A model generated the notes under the pieces. The model searched no databases. It was not told the DNA's origin and saw only the letters and a list, made by a program, of their open reading frames with translations. Below are positions 1 to 7,500 of a DNA stretch of 64,000 nt, one piece after another. The stretch lies in assembly GCF_900079725.1 (NCBI RefSeq), contig NZ_LT599032.1, positions 1,234,871 to 1,298,870 of the forward strand. The letters run 5' to 3'. A program made the position numbers and the translations under genes. Source of the DNA: an uncultured Dysgonomonas sp. Lineage in GTDB: Bacteria; Bacteroidota; Bacteroidia; Bacteroidales; Dysgonomonadaceae. Numbering within the stretch: position 1 is the stretch's first letter; every line of letters starts with the position of its first letter.

Positions 1-115
1 ATATTTGAAAGGAAAATTTATCTATAGGTAAAGAGATGACGAAGGTTGACCTTAGAGTAAGGTTTTCGTACATTTTATATTTATTAATTAAATTATTTTT
101 TAAGAAAATCATTTT

Positions 116-1051
116 ATGTCACTTAAATACGCAGTAGTAGGCACAGGAGCCACAGGAGGTTATTACGGAGGTAGATTAGCTAATTCGGGACAGGAAGTTC
201 ACTTCTTGCTTCATTCCGACTATGAGTATGTGAAAAAAAATGGCTTAAAAGTAGATTCTGTTCATGGGGATTTTTATTTGAAGTCGGTACACGCATATAA
301 TTCAACATCGGATATGCCGAAATGCGATGTCGTACTTGTTGCCTTAAAAACAACAAATAATAAGTTACTAAAAGAACTTTTGCCACCTCTGCTACATAAA
401 GATACGGTAGTTATACTTATTCAGAATGGCCTGGGACTGGAAGCCGATTTACAAAAGGATTTTCCGGGACTGAATATTGCCGGAGGTCTTGCTTTTATTT
501 GTTCCAGCAAAATAGGTGAGGGACATATCGGGCACTTCGATGAGGGACACCTCAATATCGGTTCTTATTCGTGTGCTAATCCTGATATTTTAGAGCAGGT
601 ATGCAATGATCTCATACAATCCGGAGTAAAGACACAGGTGCTCGAACTGGAGAAAGCCCGCTGGATGAAGTTGATCTGGAATATCCCTTATAATGGAATG
701 ACAGTTGTGATGAATAGTACCACCGCTAATTTAATGAGTGATCCGGTTATGACAGAGTTACTTTACAGCATTATGCTCGAAGTTGTACATGGAGCTAATT
801 CTGTTGGCCGGGGCAGGTTTTCTATACCCGAAAGTTATGCAAGGGACATATTGGAGATGACGAGACATATGACACCATACTCTCCCAGTATGAAACTGGA
901 TTTTGATTATCGGAGACCTCTGGAGATTGAGTATATATATTCACGTCCTATCTCTGACGCAGAAAGTGTAGGGTATGAAATGTCTCGCGTGGCTATGCTA
1001 AAGAGTCAATTGCAGTTTATTGAAGCACAGTATTTATCTAGTAGCAGGTAG
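116..1051 (+). CDS. panE: 2-dehydropantoate 2-reductase family protein (ApbA/PanE-like)
   Basis: A 311-residue cytosolic oxidoreductase of the ketopantoate reductase family, which reduces 2-dehydropantoate to pantoate with NADPH in pantothenate synthesis. The N-terminal dinucleotide-binding turn reads GTGATGG at residues 9-15, the hydride-side Lys of the ALKTTNN block is residue 78, IQNGLG lies at 102-107, the catalytic Lys candidate is K185 in WMKLIWN, and the acidic active-site block RPLEIEY is at 268-274. Length is typical. It stands alone, with a terminator directly after it and a convergent regulator gene. Family membership is clear. That it makes pantoate rather than reducing another 2-keto acid is inferred, because paralogues are common and no pan genes are nearby. 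Confidence 0.8.
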   Translation: MSLKYAVVGTGATGGYYGGRLANSGQEVHFLLHSDYEYVKKNGLKVDSVHGDFYLKSVHAYNSTSDMPKCDVVLVALKTTNNKLLKELLPPLLHKDTVVILIQNGLGLEADLQKDFPGLNIAGGLAFICSSKIGEGHIGHFDEGHLNIGSYSCANPDILEQVCNDLIQSGVKTQVLELEKARWMKLIWNIPYNGMTVVMNSTTANLMSDPVMTELLYSIMLEVVHGANSVGRGRFSIPESYARDILEMTRHMTPYSPSMKLDFDYRRPLEIEYIYSRPISDAESVGYEMSRVAMLKSQLQFIEAQYLSSSR

Positions 1052-1061
1052 TGTGCAGAAT

Positions 1062-1092
1062 GGCTGACGGTTGGGAATCAGCCTTTCTTTTT
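1062..1092 (+). terminator. Rho-independent terminator after the PanE-like gene
   Basis: The arms GGCTGA (1062-1067) and TCAGCC (1078-1083) pair around a 10-base loop, followed by TTTCTTTTT. It sits 10 bases after the stop and just before the end of the convergent regulator gene. Confidence 0.7.
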
Positions 1093-1098
1093 CATAAT

Positions 1099-1749
1099 TT
1101 ATAGTACTTTCGTAGAAATTACACCTTTAACTAAAAATAAGCGGCGGATAAAAGATTTATCCAGAAGCATCTCATCATAATGTTCGGTATTACGAGGAAT
1201 GAGCCGCAATAAAGAATTGTTCTCATTTACAATTCTTATATATTTGATTGTTGTATATTTGTCAGTTACGATCAGATACATTTCTCCCGGGAGAATCAGA
1301 TGTAGATTTATTTCTTTTAATGCAACTATTGACCCCGATGGTATCTCCGGTTTCATCGATTCTCCTACAAAGAGTGCCGCCAGGTCGCAGTTAGCTAATG
1401 ATGGTACCTCAATATAGTATAGAGGCTCAGGAAGAGTAATTTCGGTTTGCTCATCCGAGTCCATTATTATAGAATCATAGAAAGGTATCTTCTTTTTGGA
1501 TGAAGATCCTTTTTTATCTCCCGATTCATTGATATACATTGTACCTTCTCCTGTAAGTAGCCAAGCTTTACTTATACTACAATATTTAGTTGTAATCTGC
1601 TCTGCCAAATCTTTACTTATTGAATTCTTGCCTTTTTTTATCCGATACAAGTTTTCAGACCTTTTTAGCCCTATTGATGTTGCAAATTTATTGATAGAGA
1701 GATTCGTTGATTCTATAACTTTTACAAGTCTATCCCAGTTGTCGTTCAT
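1099..1749 (-). CDS. HTH / S24 peptidase-like transcriptional regulator (CI/LexA type)
   Basis: A 216-residue DNA-binding regulator. Residues about 8-66 look like a CI/XRE helix-turn-helix (NLSINKFATSIGL, then a second helix and AWLLTGEGTMY, a common end of such domains). A linker rich in Ser, Gly and Lys (77-87) leads to an S24 domain with the serine of VGESMKPEIPSG at S131 and the general-base lysine at K169 in TTIKYIR. The Ser-Lys dyad is therefore intact, and RecA-stimulated self-cleavage is possible. No phage genes are nearby, so it is probably a chromosomal stress regulator. The intergenic region upstream holds two inverted repeats that may be its operators and lies in front of the divergent coiled-coil lipoprotein gene. 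The target is inferred, not shown. Confidence 0.85.
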   Translation of the reverse strand: MNDNWDRLVKVIESTNLSINKFATSIGLKRSENLYRIKKGKNSISKDLAEQITTKYCSISKAWLLTGEGTMYINESGDKKGSSSKKKIPFYDSIIMDSDEQTEITLPEPLYYIEVPSLANCDLAALFVGESMKPEIPSGSIVALKEINLHLILPGEMYLIVTDKYTTIKYIRIVNENNSLLRLIPRNTEHYDEMLLDKSFIRRLFLVKGVISTKVL

Positions 1750-1787
1750 TTTCCTTTTACAAATTTTAAAATAATATCAAAAAAACT

Positions 1788-1857
1788 TTGTTATACAATA
1801 TAAAATTGTATATTTGCAATCAAATATTGTATTGGTAGATATTGTTTATTTATCTAC
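1788..1857 (+). promoter_or_regulatory. Promoter with two operator-like inverted repeats
   Basis: A TATATTTG -7 element (1809-1816) with TTG at 1788-1790 fits the Bacteroidetes housekeeping promoter and points to the lipoprotein gene at 2001, giving a leader of about 180 bases. An inverted repeat TATACAAT/ATTGTATA (1792-1799 and 1805-1812) lies between and over these elements. A further ATTGTAT half site is at 1826-1832, and a second dyad GTAGATA/TATCTAC is at 1835-1841 and 1851-1857. The placement suits repression by the divergent S24/HTH regulator, and possibly its autoregulation. That link is inference. Confidence 0.55.
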
Positions 1858-2000
1858 AGAATATATAAACAAGTAAAGTTAGATAATTATCGTAGAAACA
1901 TGTCTTTTTGATATATTTTAATATTTAAAAACAACATATACAATCACATAAATAACTGAATTGATAAACAACTAATTTATTAACAACTAGCTTTTTTATT

Positions 2001-3779
2001 ATGAAAAAACTTAAGCTTTATATTCCTGTATTGGCTATAGCGTGCGCAGGAATTGTATTTTCTACAACATCGTGCGTTGATGATTCCGAATCTCAAAGTG
2101 TAACTAATCTGCGGGGAGCCCGTGCCGAGCAGATGAAAGCTGAAGCCGCACTGGCTACAGCACAGGCTGAAGCTGCAAAAATAGCTGCAACAGCTGAAGC
2201 TGCATTGAAAAATGCGCAGGCTGAAGCTGCAAAAGCACAAGCTAAATTAACAGAAGCTGAAGCAGCTTATCAGACTGCAAAAACAGAAGCCGACAAAGAA
2301 AAATGGGCTGCCGAAATTGAAGCTGCAAAAGAAGCTGCCAGACAAGCTAAAGCTGATGCTGATATAGCTGTAAAGGCTGCAGAATACAAGCTGGATCAGA
2401 TGAAAATCCAGGCAGAAATGGATCTCTTAAATTTACAAAATGAATTGGAGAAACTTAAGAATGATGATCCTGTATTGACCGATGCAATCAATAAATACAG
2501 TACTTTCATTGGAGAAGTAAATACGAAAAAAACTCTAATAGCTAAGAAGAATCTTGATTTAACTAAGATGAATGCCTTATTAGCAGATAAGACAGCTTCG
2601 AAAGAAGAACTTGCTGCAACTCAGATTAAATACAAGAACGAACAAATTGCCAATATTACAGAGGCTATTGAAGCTAATAAGATCGAAATCGCAAACTGGA
2701 ATGTGTTATTGGCTAAAGGTGGTACCGATATTGAAAGTGAGATAGCTGAATTGAAGAAACAAAAAGATGACCTTATCTATAACAAGTCTGTAGATGTTCG
2801 CAAAGCTCTGGATGTTGCTATCGATGCGTCGGATGCAGCTAAAGGGAAAGTTGAGGACTTCAGAGAGCTTGGTACAGTAAAAAGATATTTGAGCTATGAT
2901 TATGACAAGCAGATATCTATCGTAGAGTACTATACTGTAGGCGAATTGAAAAATAATCTGACAGATAGAAAGACTAGCCTTACCAGTATGGAGAAATCTC
3001 TGAAAGAATGGGAAACTAAGTATAATAAAGCAGAGCAGGAGATAGAAAGTCTTTATAATGCTTATCTGGCTGCACAGAAGGCTGCAGATGACGCGTATGT
3101 AGCATATAATAAGGCTGTAGATCAGAGAAATGCAGTTTATGATAATCCGGCTTCAACTCAAGCTCAGAAGGATGCAGCAGATGCTGCTGTCACAACAGCT
3201 TTGACTGCATGGAATACAGCTATTACAGCACAGAATGATGCTAATACTAAATATACAAATGCACAGAACGATCTGGATAATTATCAAGCTCAAATCCTGT
3301 ATTATAAAGGATACGTTGCAGATTACAAATCTGATATTGCAGACCTGGAAAAAGCCATAGCAGCTTACAATAATGATTCGAATGCTCCACGCACTTTGGA
3401 AACAGCTTTTGATACAGCATTCGCCGCAATGGAAACAGCTCAGGATACCTATAGTGACCTGCGCGCCGAGATTGATGCCTTACAAAGCGAAATGGATAAG
3501 CTGAGCAACATATATTACAGCGAAGGTTCAGTTAGCCTTGACTACATAAAAGATCAGATTAAGATACTTGAAGATGTCAACATTGATAACACCAACTCTA
3601 TAGCACAATTGAACAGGGATGTCAATGAAATCAAAGAAACTAAAACTGTTGATATTGCTCTCCTGAAACTTGATATCACAGAACTGGAAGCTGAAATCGC
3701 TAAACTTACAGTCGAACTGGGTGTAGCTCAGAAACAAGCCGATGCAGCAAAAGCTATAGTTGACGCAAGAACTAAGTAA
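2001..3779 (+). CDS. Large alanine-rich coiled-coil lipoprotein
   Basis: A 592-residue exported protein of unknown function. The signal peptide ends in a lipobox with lipidated Cys25 (STTSC), followed by VDDSES, an acidic stretch like the Bacteroidetes surface-export signal. Nearly all the rest is predicted coiled coil. Residues 40-160 are Ala/Glu/Lys/Gln repeats such as AQAEAAK and AEAAL, which are also near-identical direct repeats in the DNA. A break around 285-320 contains an aromatic SYDYDKQ stretch, further helices follow, and the end is another Ala/Lys-rich helix. It probably forms a long rod anchored in the outer membrane. A barrel protein follows 84 bases later, separated by a strong hairpin, suggesting a shared transcript. 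I do not recognise a named family. Confidence 0.85.
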   Translation: MKKLKLYIPVLAIACAGIVFSTTSCVDDSESQSVTNLRGARAEQMKAEAALATAQAEAAKIAATAEAALKNAQAEAAKAQAKLTEAEAAYQTAKTEADKEKWAAEIEAAKEAARQAKADADIAVKAAEYKLDQMKIQAEMDLLNLQNELEKLKNDDPVLTDAINKYSTFIGEVNTKKTLIAKKNLDLTKMNALLADKTASKEELAATQIKYKNEQIANITEAIEANKIEIANWNVLLAKGGTDIESEIAELKKQKDDLIYNKSVDVRKALDVAIDASDAAKGKVEDFRELGTVKRYLSYDYDKQISIVEYYTVGELKNNLTDRKTSLTSMEKSLKEWETKYNKAEQEIESLYNAYLAAQKAADDAYVAYNKAVDQRNAVYDNPASTQAQKDAADAAVTTALTAWNTAITAQNDANTKYTNAQNDLDNYQAQILYYKGYVADYKSDIADLEKAIAAYNNDSNAPRTLETAFDTAFAAMETAQDTYSDLRAEIDALQSEMDKLSNIYYSEGSVSLDYIKDQIKILEDVNIDNTNSIAQLNRDVNEIKETKTVDIALLKLDITELEAEIAKLTVELGVAQKQADAAKAIVDARTK

Positions 3780-3803
3780 CTACGAAAAGTAAACCCATTC
3801 GGT

Positions 3804-3841
3804 AATGAGTTGAGGAAACAATATTCCTTCCTCAGCTCATT
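3804..3841 (+). terminator. Intercistronic 14-bp hairpin (attenuator or processing stem)
   Basis: AATGAGTTGAGGAA (3804-3817) pairs with TTCCTCAGCTCATT (3828-3841), with one U-G wobble if transcribed from the plus strand and a 10-base loop. There is no U-run, so it is more likely an RNA stabiliser or partial terminator between the lipoprotein and barrel genes than a full stop. Confidence 0.6.
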
Positions 3842-3863
3842 CTGATAAAAAACAGAAGCTAAA

Positions 3864-4598
3864 ATGAAAAAAATATTATATTTAACAATGCTCCTGTCCT
3901 TTGCTTTTTCGGCTTTTGCTCAAAACTCAAGTGACGTGGCTCCGAAAAAAGGCGACTGGATGGTTTCGGTCAACTTTGGGGTCGGGTCATATATCGGGAC
4001 AGACTCTCCGGCTCCCAACAATCCGGCCTATTCATTATCGGCATCTACATCGGCTTGGTTCGATAAGAATCCGATATTGGATATAGAAGGCAGATGGTTT
4101 GTGTCGGATAAGTGGGCGCTAAAATTGACAGGAGGATTTAATTTCAGCCACAATCCGGCTTATAATGAGGTTACCGGCACTGGCTCAGAATCGGGCGATA
4201 TTCCTACCTATAATGCTGTACCTAGCAGAGACAATATTCAATTCTCGGTAACAGTAGGTGCGGATCATTATTTCAAAACGAAATGGGATCAATTGCACCT
4301 GCGGGTAGGAGGTGAATTCGGTTACGCTTATGGCCGTGTTTCTGCAAATGCCGAAGATAGTGAAGACTATCTGGGTGCAAGTGTAGGTGAAGCTTATGCC
4401 TTGAAGGTGGCTCCGGTTGTAGGGGCGGACTATTTTATGAATTCTGCTTTATTCTTAGGATTCGATATTCGTCCGGTGGCTTATCAGTATTCGACTTACA
4501 GCATCCGTCCTCAAGCGGGATTGGGTTTGCTATCATCAGATAGTCACTCTTTTTCAATCTTATCACAACCAATGATAAAATTAGGAATCAGATTTTAA
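3864..4598 (+). CDS. Outer-membrane beta-barrel protein (porin/OmpW-like family)
   Basis: A 244-residue protein with a signal peptide likely cut after Ala19 (AFA-Q). The mature part alternates hydrophobic and polar residues with aromatic girdles and ends in IKLGIRF, a terminal Phe as expected for BAM-inserted barrels. Glycine-rich turns and strands such as WALKLTGGFNF and HLRVGGEFGYAYGRV fit 8-10 strands. It follows the coiled-coil lipoprotein at 84 bases and may be co-expressed. One possibility is that the lipoprotein rod and the barrel act together at the envelope. No substrate can be read from sequence. Confidence 0.8.
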   Translation: MKKILYLTMLLSFAFSAFAQNSSDVAPKKGDWMVSVNFGVGSYIGTDSPAPNNPAYSLSASTSAWFDKNPILDIEGRWFVSDKWALKLTGGFNFSHNPAYNEVTGTGSESGDIPTYNAVPSRDNIQFSVTVGADHYFKTKWDQLHLRVGGEFGYAYGRVSANAEDSEDYLGASVGEAYALKVAPVVGADYFMNSALFLGFDIRPVAYQYSTYSIRPQAGLGLLSSDSHSFSILSQPMIKLGIRF

Positions 4599-4639
4599 AC
4601 AATCTGTTACTAATTAGTTAAGATAATTAATGTGAGAGA

Positions 4640-4676
4640 GGAGGTTTTCCGTGAGGAAAGCCTCCCTTATTTTTGT
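4640..4676 (+). terminator. Terminator with GTGA tetraloop
   Basis: GGAGGTTTTCC (4640-4650), tetraloop GTGA, GGAAAGCCTCC (4655-4665), then CTTATTTTTG. It has an 11-bp stem with one G-U pair and ends the lipoprotein-barrel unit. Confidence 0.8.
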
Positions 4677-4693
4677 ATGGTAGTAGGGAAAAA

Positions 4694-5069
4694 GTAACAA
4701 AAGTAACAGAAATTGACCCACTAATCCCCAGAGGGGGAATGCTCACGCGTCATCCAAACCTCCAAGGGCAGGGCTGTTAGGTTGTCTGCTTTGTTCTGTT
4801 ATTTTCTACTGTCATCCTGAGTGAAACGAAGGATCTCTTATCTTACAAGAGATGTTTCACTCCGTTCAACATGACAAAGAGGGCATAAATTTTAAAACTT
4901 AACAGCTCTGCCCCTAAGGGAGGTTGGAGGAGCTAGAAGGTAACAAAGGTAACACATGTATCAGTTAACAGTCAACAGTTAGCAGTCAACTGTATTTTAT
5001 GCAGAGACGCTAAAACACAAAAGGTAACAACCAACGGTCACAAGAGCGTAGCGTATGTAAAGGTAACAC
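4694..5069. repeat. Gap 4677-5195: dispersed GTAACA words and dyads, no gene
   Basis: No coding sequence was found between the barrel gene's terminator and the glycan operon's terminator. The gap holds GTAACAAAAGTAACA (4694-4708), GTAACAAAGGTAACA (4940-4954), single GGTAACA copies near 5024 and 5063, the 16-mer ACAGTTAGCAGTCAAC (4975-4990) and, on the minus strand, the boxA-like GTTCTTTGACAT (5131-5142). The same words recur in other gaps of the window (36148; 52134; 52206; 52228; 51981). Confidence 0.7.
4757..4930. mobile_element. Nested palindromic element (MITE- or REP-like)
   Basis: The outer arms 4757-4783 and 4896-4927 are imperfect inverted repeats sharing AACCTCC, GGGCAG and GCTGTTA. 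Inside them is a second palindrome at 4810-4876, with arms of about 30 bases that begin TGTCAT and end ATGACA and meet at ATCTCTT/AAGAGAT. There is no open reading frame inside. Inner repeats of this TGTCATCCTGAG type are, as I recall, widespread intergenic repeats in several bacterial phyla. Whether this copy moved as a unit is unknown. Confidence 0.5.
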
Positions 5070-5195
5070 TTCTTACAAATTTTTCTTTTGCTACTTTTTT
5101 ACTGTATCCCTATTTTCTGATTCAAAAAAAATGTCAAAGAACGGCAAGCCATTAAACTCACTATATAGATAAACCAGAAATGTAAACATAACAAA

Positions 5196-5220
5196 GCCGG
5201 GAGTATATTATACCCCCGGC
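5196..5220 (-). terminator. Terminator of the polysaccharide operon
   Basis: On the minus strand GCCGGGGGTATA pairs with TATACTCCCGGC around ATA, using one G-U wobble that would be an A-C mismatch on the plus strand, and is followed by TTTGTT. It lies 24 bases after the last glycosyltransferase gene. Confidence 0.8.
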
Positions 5221-5243
5221 CTTATCTTTTCTATCGAAGCTTT

Positions 5244-6305
5244 TTATATATATTTCTGCACAAGTTGATAAACTTGCCCGGCAGACTTATCCCATGAATA
5301 TTTCGTAATCTGTTCCAGTCCCTTAAGACGAAGTTGATCCCTTAAATACTGATCTCTCAGCAATCGGTTTATTTTTGATGTCATATCTTTCACATCATAA
5401 GGGTCTACATACAAAGCGGCATCCTCACTCACCTCACGCAAAGCGGGAATATCGGAGCAGATTGTAGGGCAGCCGTAGGTCATAGATTCCAAGGGAGGTA
5501 ACCCAAAGCCTTCGTACAGAGAAGGATAAACCGACAATTGTGCGTTCTGATACATCTTCTGTAACTCATCGTCAGGAATATAACCCGGAAGATGCACATT
5601 CTCTCCTATCAGCTTTTTCAGGTCAGGAGTATTGAACGCCTTAAATGACATACCGATAATATATAGCTTTATAGATTTATCGTCTATCTTATCGAATGCC
5701 TCTACCAAACGGCTGAAATTTTTACGGGGATCCATAGATGACACTGCAATTATATATTTTTCGCTGTCCGGATCGGGCTTATAATTCAAGATTTCTTCCC
5801 GTGCAGGTTTATTATGAAACGGTACATTGCTATGTATCACATGTATTTTACCGGCCTCTATACCTAATGTATCTACAATCTCATTTTTCGAAAATTCGCT
5901 CACTGTAAGTACCGCGTGCGCTTTTTTGCCTATGCGGGGCATCATAAAATGATAAAATCGGTAATAATTCTTCGAAAACCACTCAGGGTAACGCTCATGT
6001 GATACATCATGAATAGTCATTATCTGATTATCATAGGACAAAGGGCCACACCCTGTAAAACTGACAAGTAACGGATTGCCTATACTTTTCAGATAACGGG
6101 GCAACGAGATCTGTTCCCACAAATGAGTCTTCAGCGAACCGTACTTTACCGTTTTGAAGCTGAATTTATAATCGGGATGTATTTCCTGAGGGGTAGCTAC
6201 ATGAAAATCCACACCCATTTCATGCAACTTATTGCATATCTCAAATGCGTAACGATGAACGCCTGTTGCCTTTTGCGTAAGGTATCTCCCGTTGACTACA
6301 AACAT
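5244..6305 (-). CDS. GT4-family glycosyltransferase
   Basis: A 353-residue GT-B fold enzyme and the last gene of the minus-strand polysaccharide operon. The acceptor-side loop TGVHRY (14-19) is near the N-terminus. The C-terminal donor domain carries SSMDPRKNF (189-197, with the phosphate-contacting Arg-Lys pair) and the EX7E motif EGFGLPPLE (E265 to E273). It resembles mannosyl- and rhamnosyl-type WbaZ/WsaF-like transferases, but the sugar cannot be read from sequence. There is no signal peptide, so it acts on the cytosolic membrane face. A 94-base gap separates it from the SGNH gene upstream, and a good terminator follows. Confidence 0.85.
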   Translation of the reverse strand: MFVVNGRYLTQKATGVHRYAFEICNKLHEMGVDFHVATPQEIHPDYKFSFKTVKYGSLKTHLWEQISLPRYLKSIGNPLLVSFTGCGPLSYDNQIMTIHDVSHERYPEWFSKNYYRFYHFMMPRIGKKAHAVLTVSEFSKNEIVDTLGIEAGKIHVIHSNVPFHNKPAREEILNYKPDPDSEKYIIAVSSMDPRKNFSRLVEAFDKIDDKSIKLYIIGMSFKAFNTPDLKKLIGENVHLPGYIPDDELQKMYQNAQLSVYPSLYEGFGLPPLESMTYGCPTICSDIPALREVSEDAALYVDPYDVKDMTSKINRLLRDQYLRDQLRLKGLEQITKYSWDKSAGQVYQLVQKYI

Positions 6306-6399
6306 ATAAACTTTAAGTAAGAGAAATTATTATTAAACATTTTGATTGTAACTACCTCTTGCTATTATGCATACCAAAGAGATAAATAGATCTGCAACC

Positions 6400-7494
6400 T
6401 TATTTTGGCAACCAGTCTTTATTTTTTTTAATAAATGCATCCACAAGGCTATCTACCCGCTGTGCCATTACATCTACATTCGAAGAATTTATTTCATACT
6501 TAGGATTAAACATATTCACCATTATAGTATCGGCCAGAACAGGGCTAAAATGGGTAACATCTCCATAATAATTCAGGTCTGTGATTTCATCCCTGTCGAG
6601 AAAAGATACGACCCTTACATTATCGTACTTCTCTACCATATGGGTAAACTTAGCTGCAAAACCGAGAAACTGCTTATAATAATTATGCTTGCGCGTATGA
6701 TACCAATACAAGGCCGAATAGGACGGGAACATAAATGTGTAATTCACATCCTTGTGTTTATCTATTCCCAGATTGGCAATAAAGGAAGCCAGGCTCCTAT
6801 CCATCCGCCCCTCCATATCTTCCACATGCTGGTATAACACACTATTACCTGCCAGATAATAATTTTTGACAAATTCGGCACTATAAGTTTTTGCATAACT
6901 TTCCGTACCGATCTGATCAATATCTGTTTTCATTTTATATACATCAGGCAAGTTACCATCCTTTACCTTAAAATACAACTCGATCCCCAGATCGGCAGGA
7001 ATATATTGTATCAAAGCCTCATAGCTATACAAGTATTGTAACTTGTTCATAAATCCGTCTGCATAAAGATAATTTGGATAACGGGATACAACCCCGGCCT
7101 GATTGAAAAAAGGCATATCGACATTCATTATGATGGTCTTCACATCCCGTCCCTGTACTATTGAGTACAACAGTTCCATTTCAGCCAGATTCATCCCTCC
7201 GGAAGACAGCTTTACTGGTTTCATCCCTTCATTTGCATTACGCAAAGTAGATATATCGAAACTCTGTACCATCGACGAACCGATAAGTGCTGTATTATAT
7301 TCATAATTCTTCGCTAACCCTCCATTTACAAAACGGGGATTCAATATATAACGAGATTTAGCGTCTACCCTGAATTGCAGAAATGGGTCTACAATATAGC
7401 AAGTCAGCCCGATTATCAACAGCACCAAGGCTGCTGATATCGCAAATGCTGTCAGAAAGCCCTTAGATGTATATTTCTTACCTGATGTATCCAT
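6400..7494 (-). CDS. Membrane-anchored SGNH-like protein paired with MBOAT
   Basis: A 364-residue protein with one N-terminal membrane span (about 13-36) and a periplasmic domain. IGSSMVQSFD (71-80) looks like SGNH block I with the nucleophile at S73 or S74, SSGGMN (97-102) like block II, and GDVTHFSP (311-318, with D312 and H315) like the Asp-His of block V. It starts 6 bases after the MBOAT gene. The pair resembles AlgI with AlgJ/AlgX-type partners, in which the MBOAT carries the acetyl group across the membrane and the SGNH protein moves it to the glycan. O-acetylation of the surface polysaccharide is therefore the likely job. The family call rests on motifs, since overall similarity to known members looks weak. 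Confidence 0.7.
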   Translation of the reverse strand: MDTSGKKYTSKGFLTAFAISAALVLLIIGLTCYIVDPFLQFRVDAKSRYILNPRFVNGGLAKNYEYNTALIGSSMVQSFDISTLRNANEGMKPVKLSSGGMNLAEMELLYSIVQGRDVKTIIMNVDMPFFNQAGVVSRYPNYLYADGFMNKLQYLYSYEALIQYIPADLGIELYFKVKDGNLPDVYKMKTDIDQIGTESYAKTYSAEFVKNYYLAGNSVLYQHVEDMEGRMDRSLASFIANLGIDKHKDVNYTFMFPSYSALYWYHTRKHNYYKQFLGFAAKFTHMVEKYDNVRVVSFLDRDEITDLNYYGDVTHFSPVLADTIMVNMFNPKYEINSSNVDVMAQRVDSLVDAFIKKNKDWLPK

Positions 7495-7500
7495 AATCTG

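Noticed and set aside
1099-1749. S24/HTH gene as sign of a prophage
   Set aside because: No integrase, structural, lysis or replication genes lie around it; all neighbours look chromosomal.
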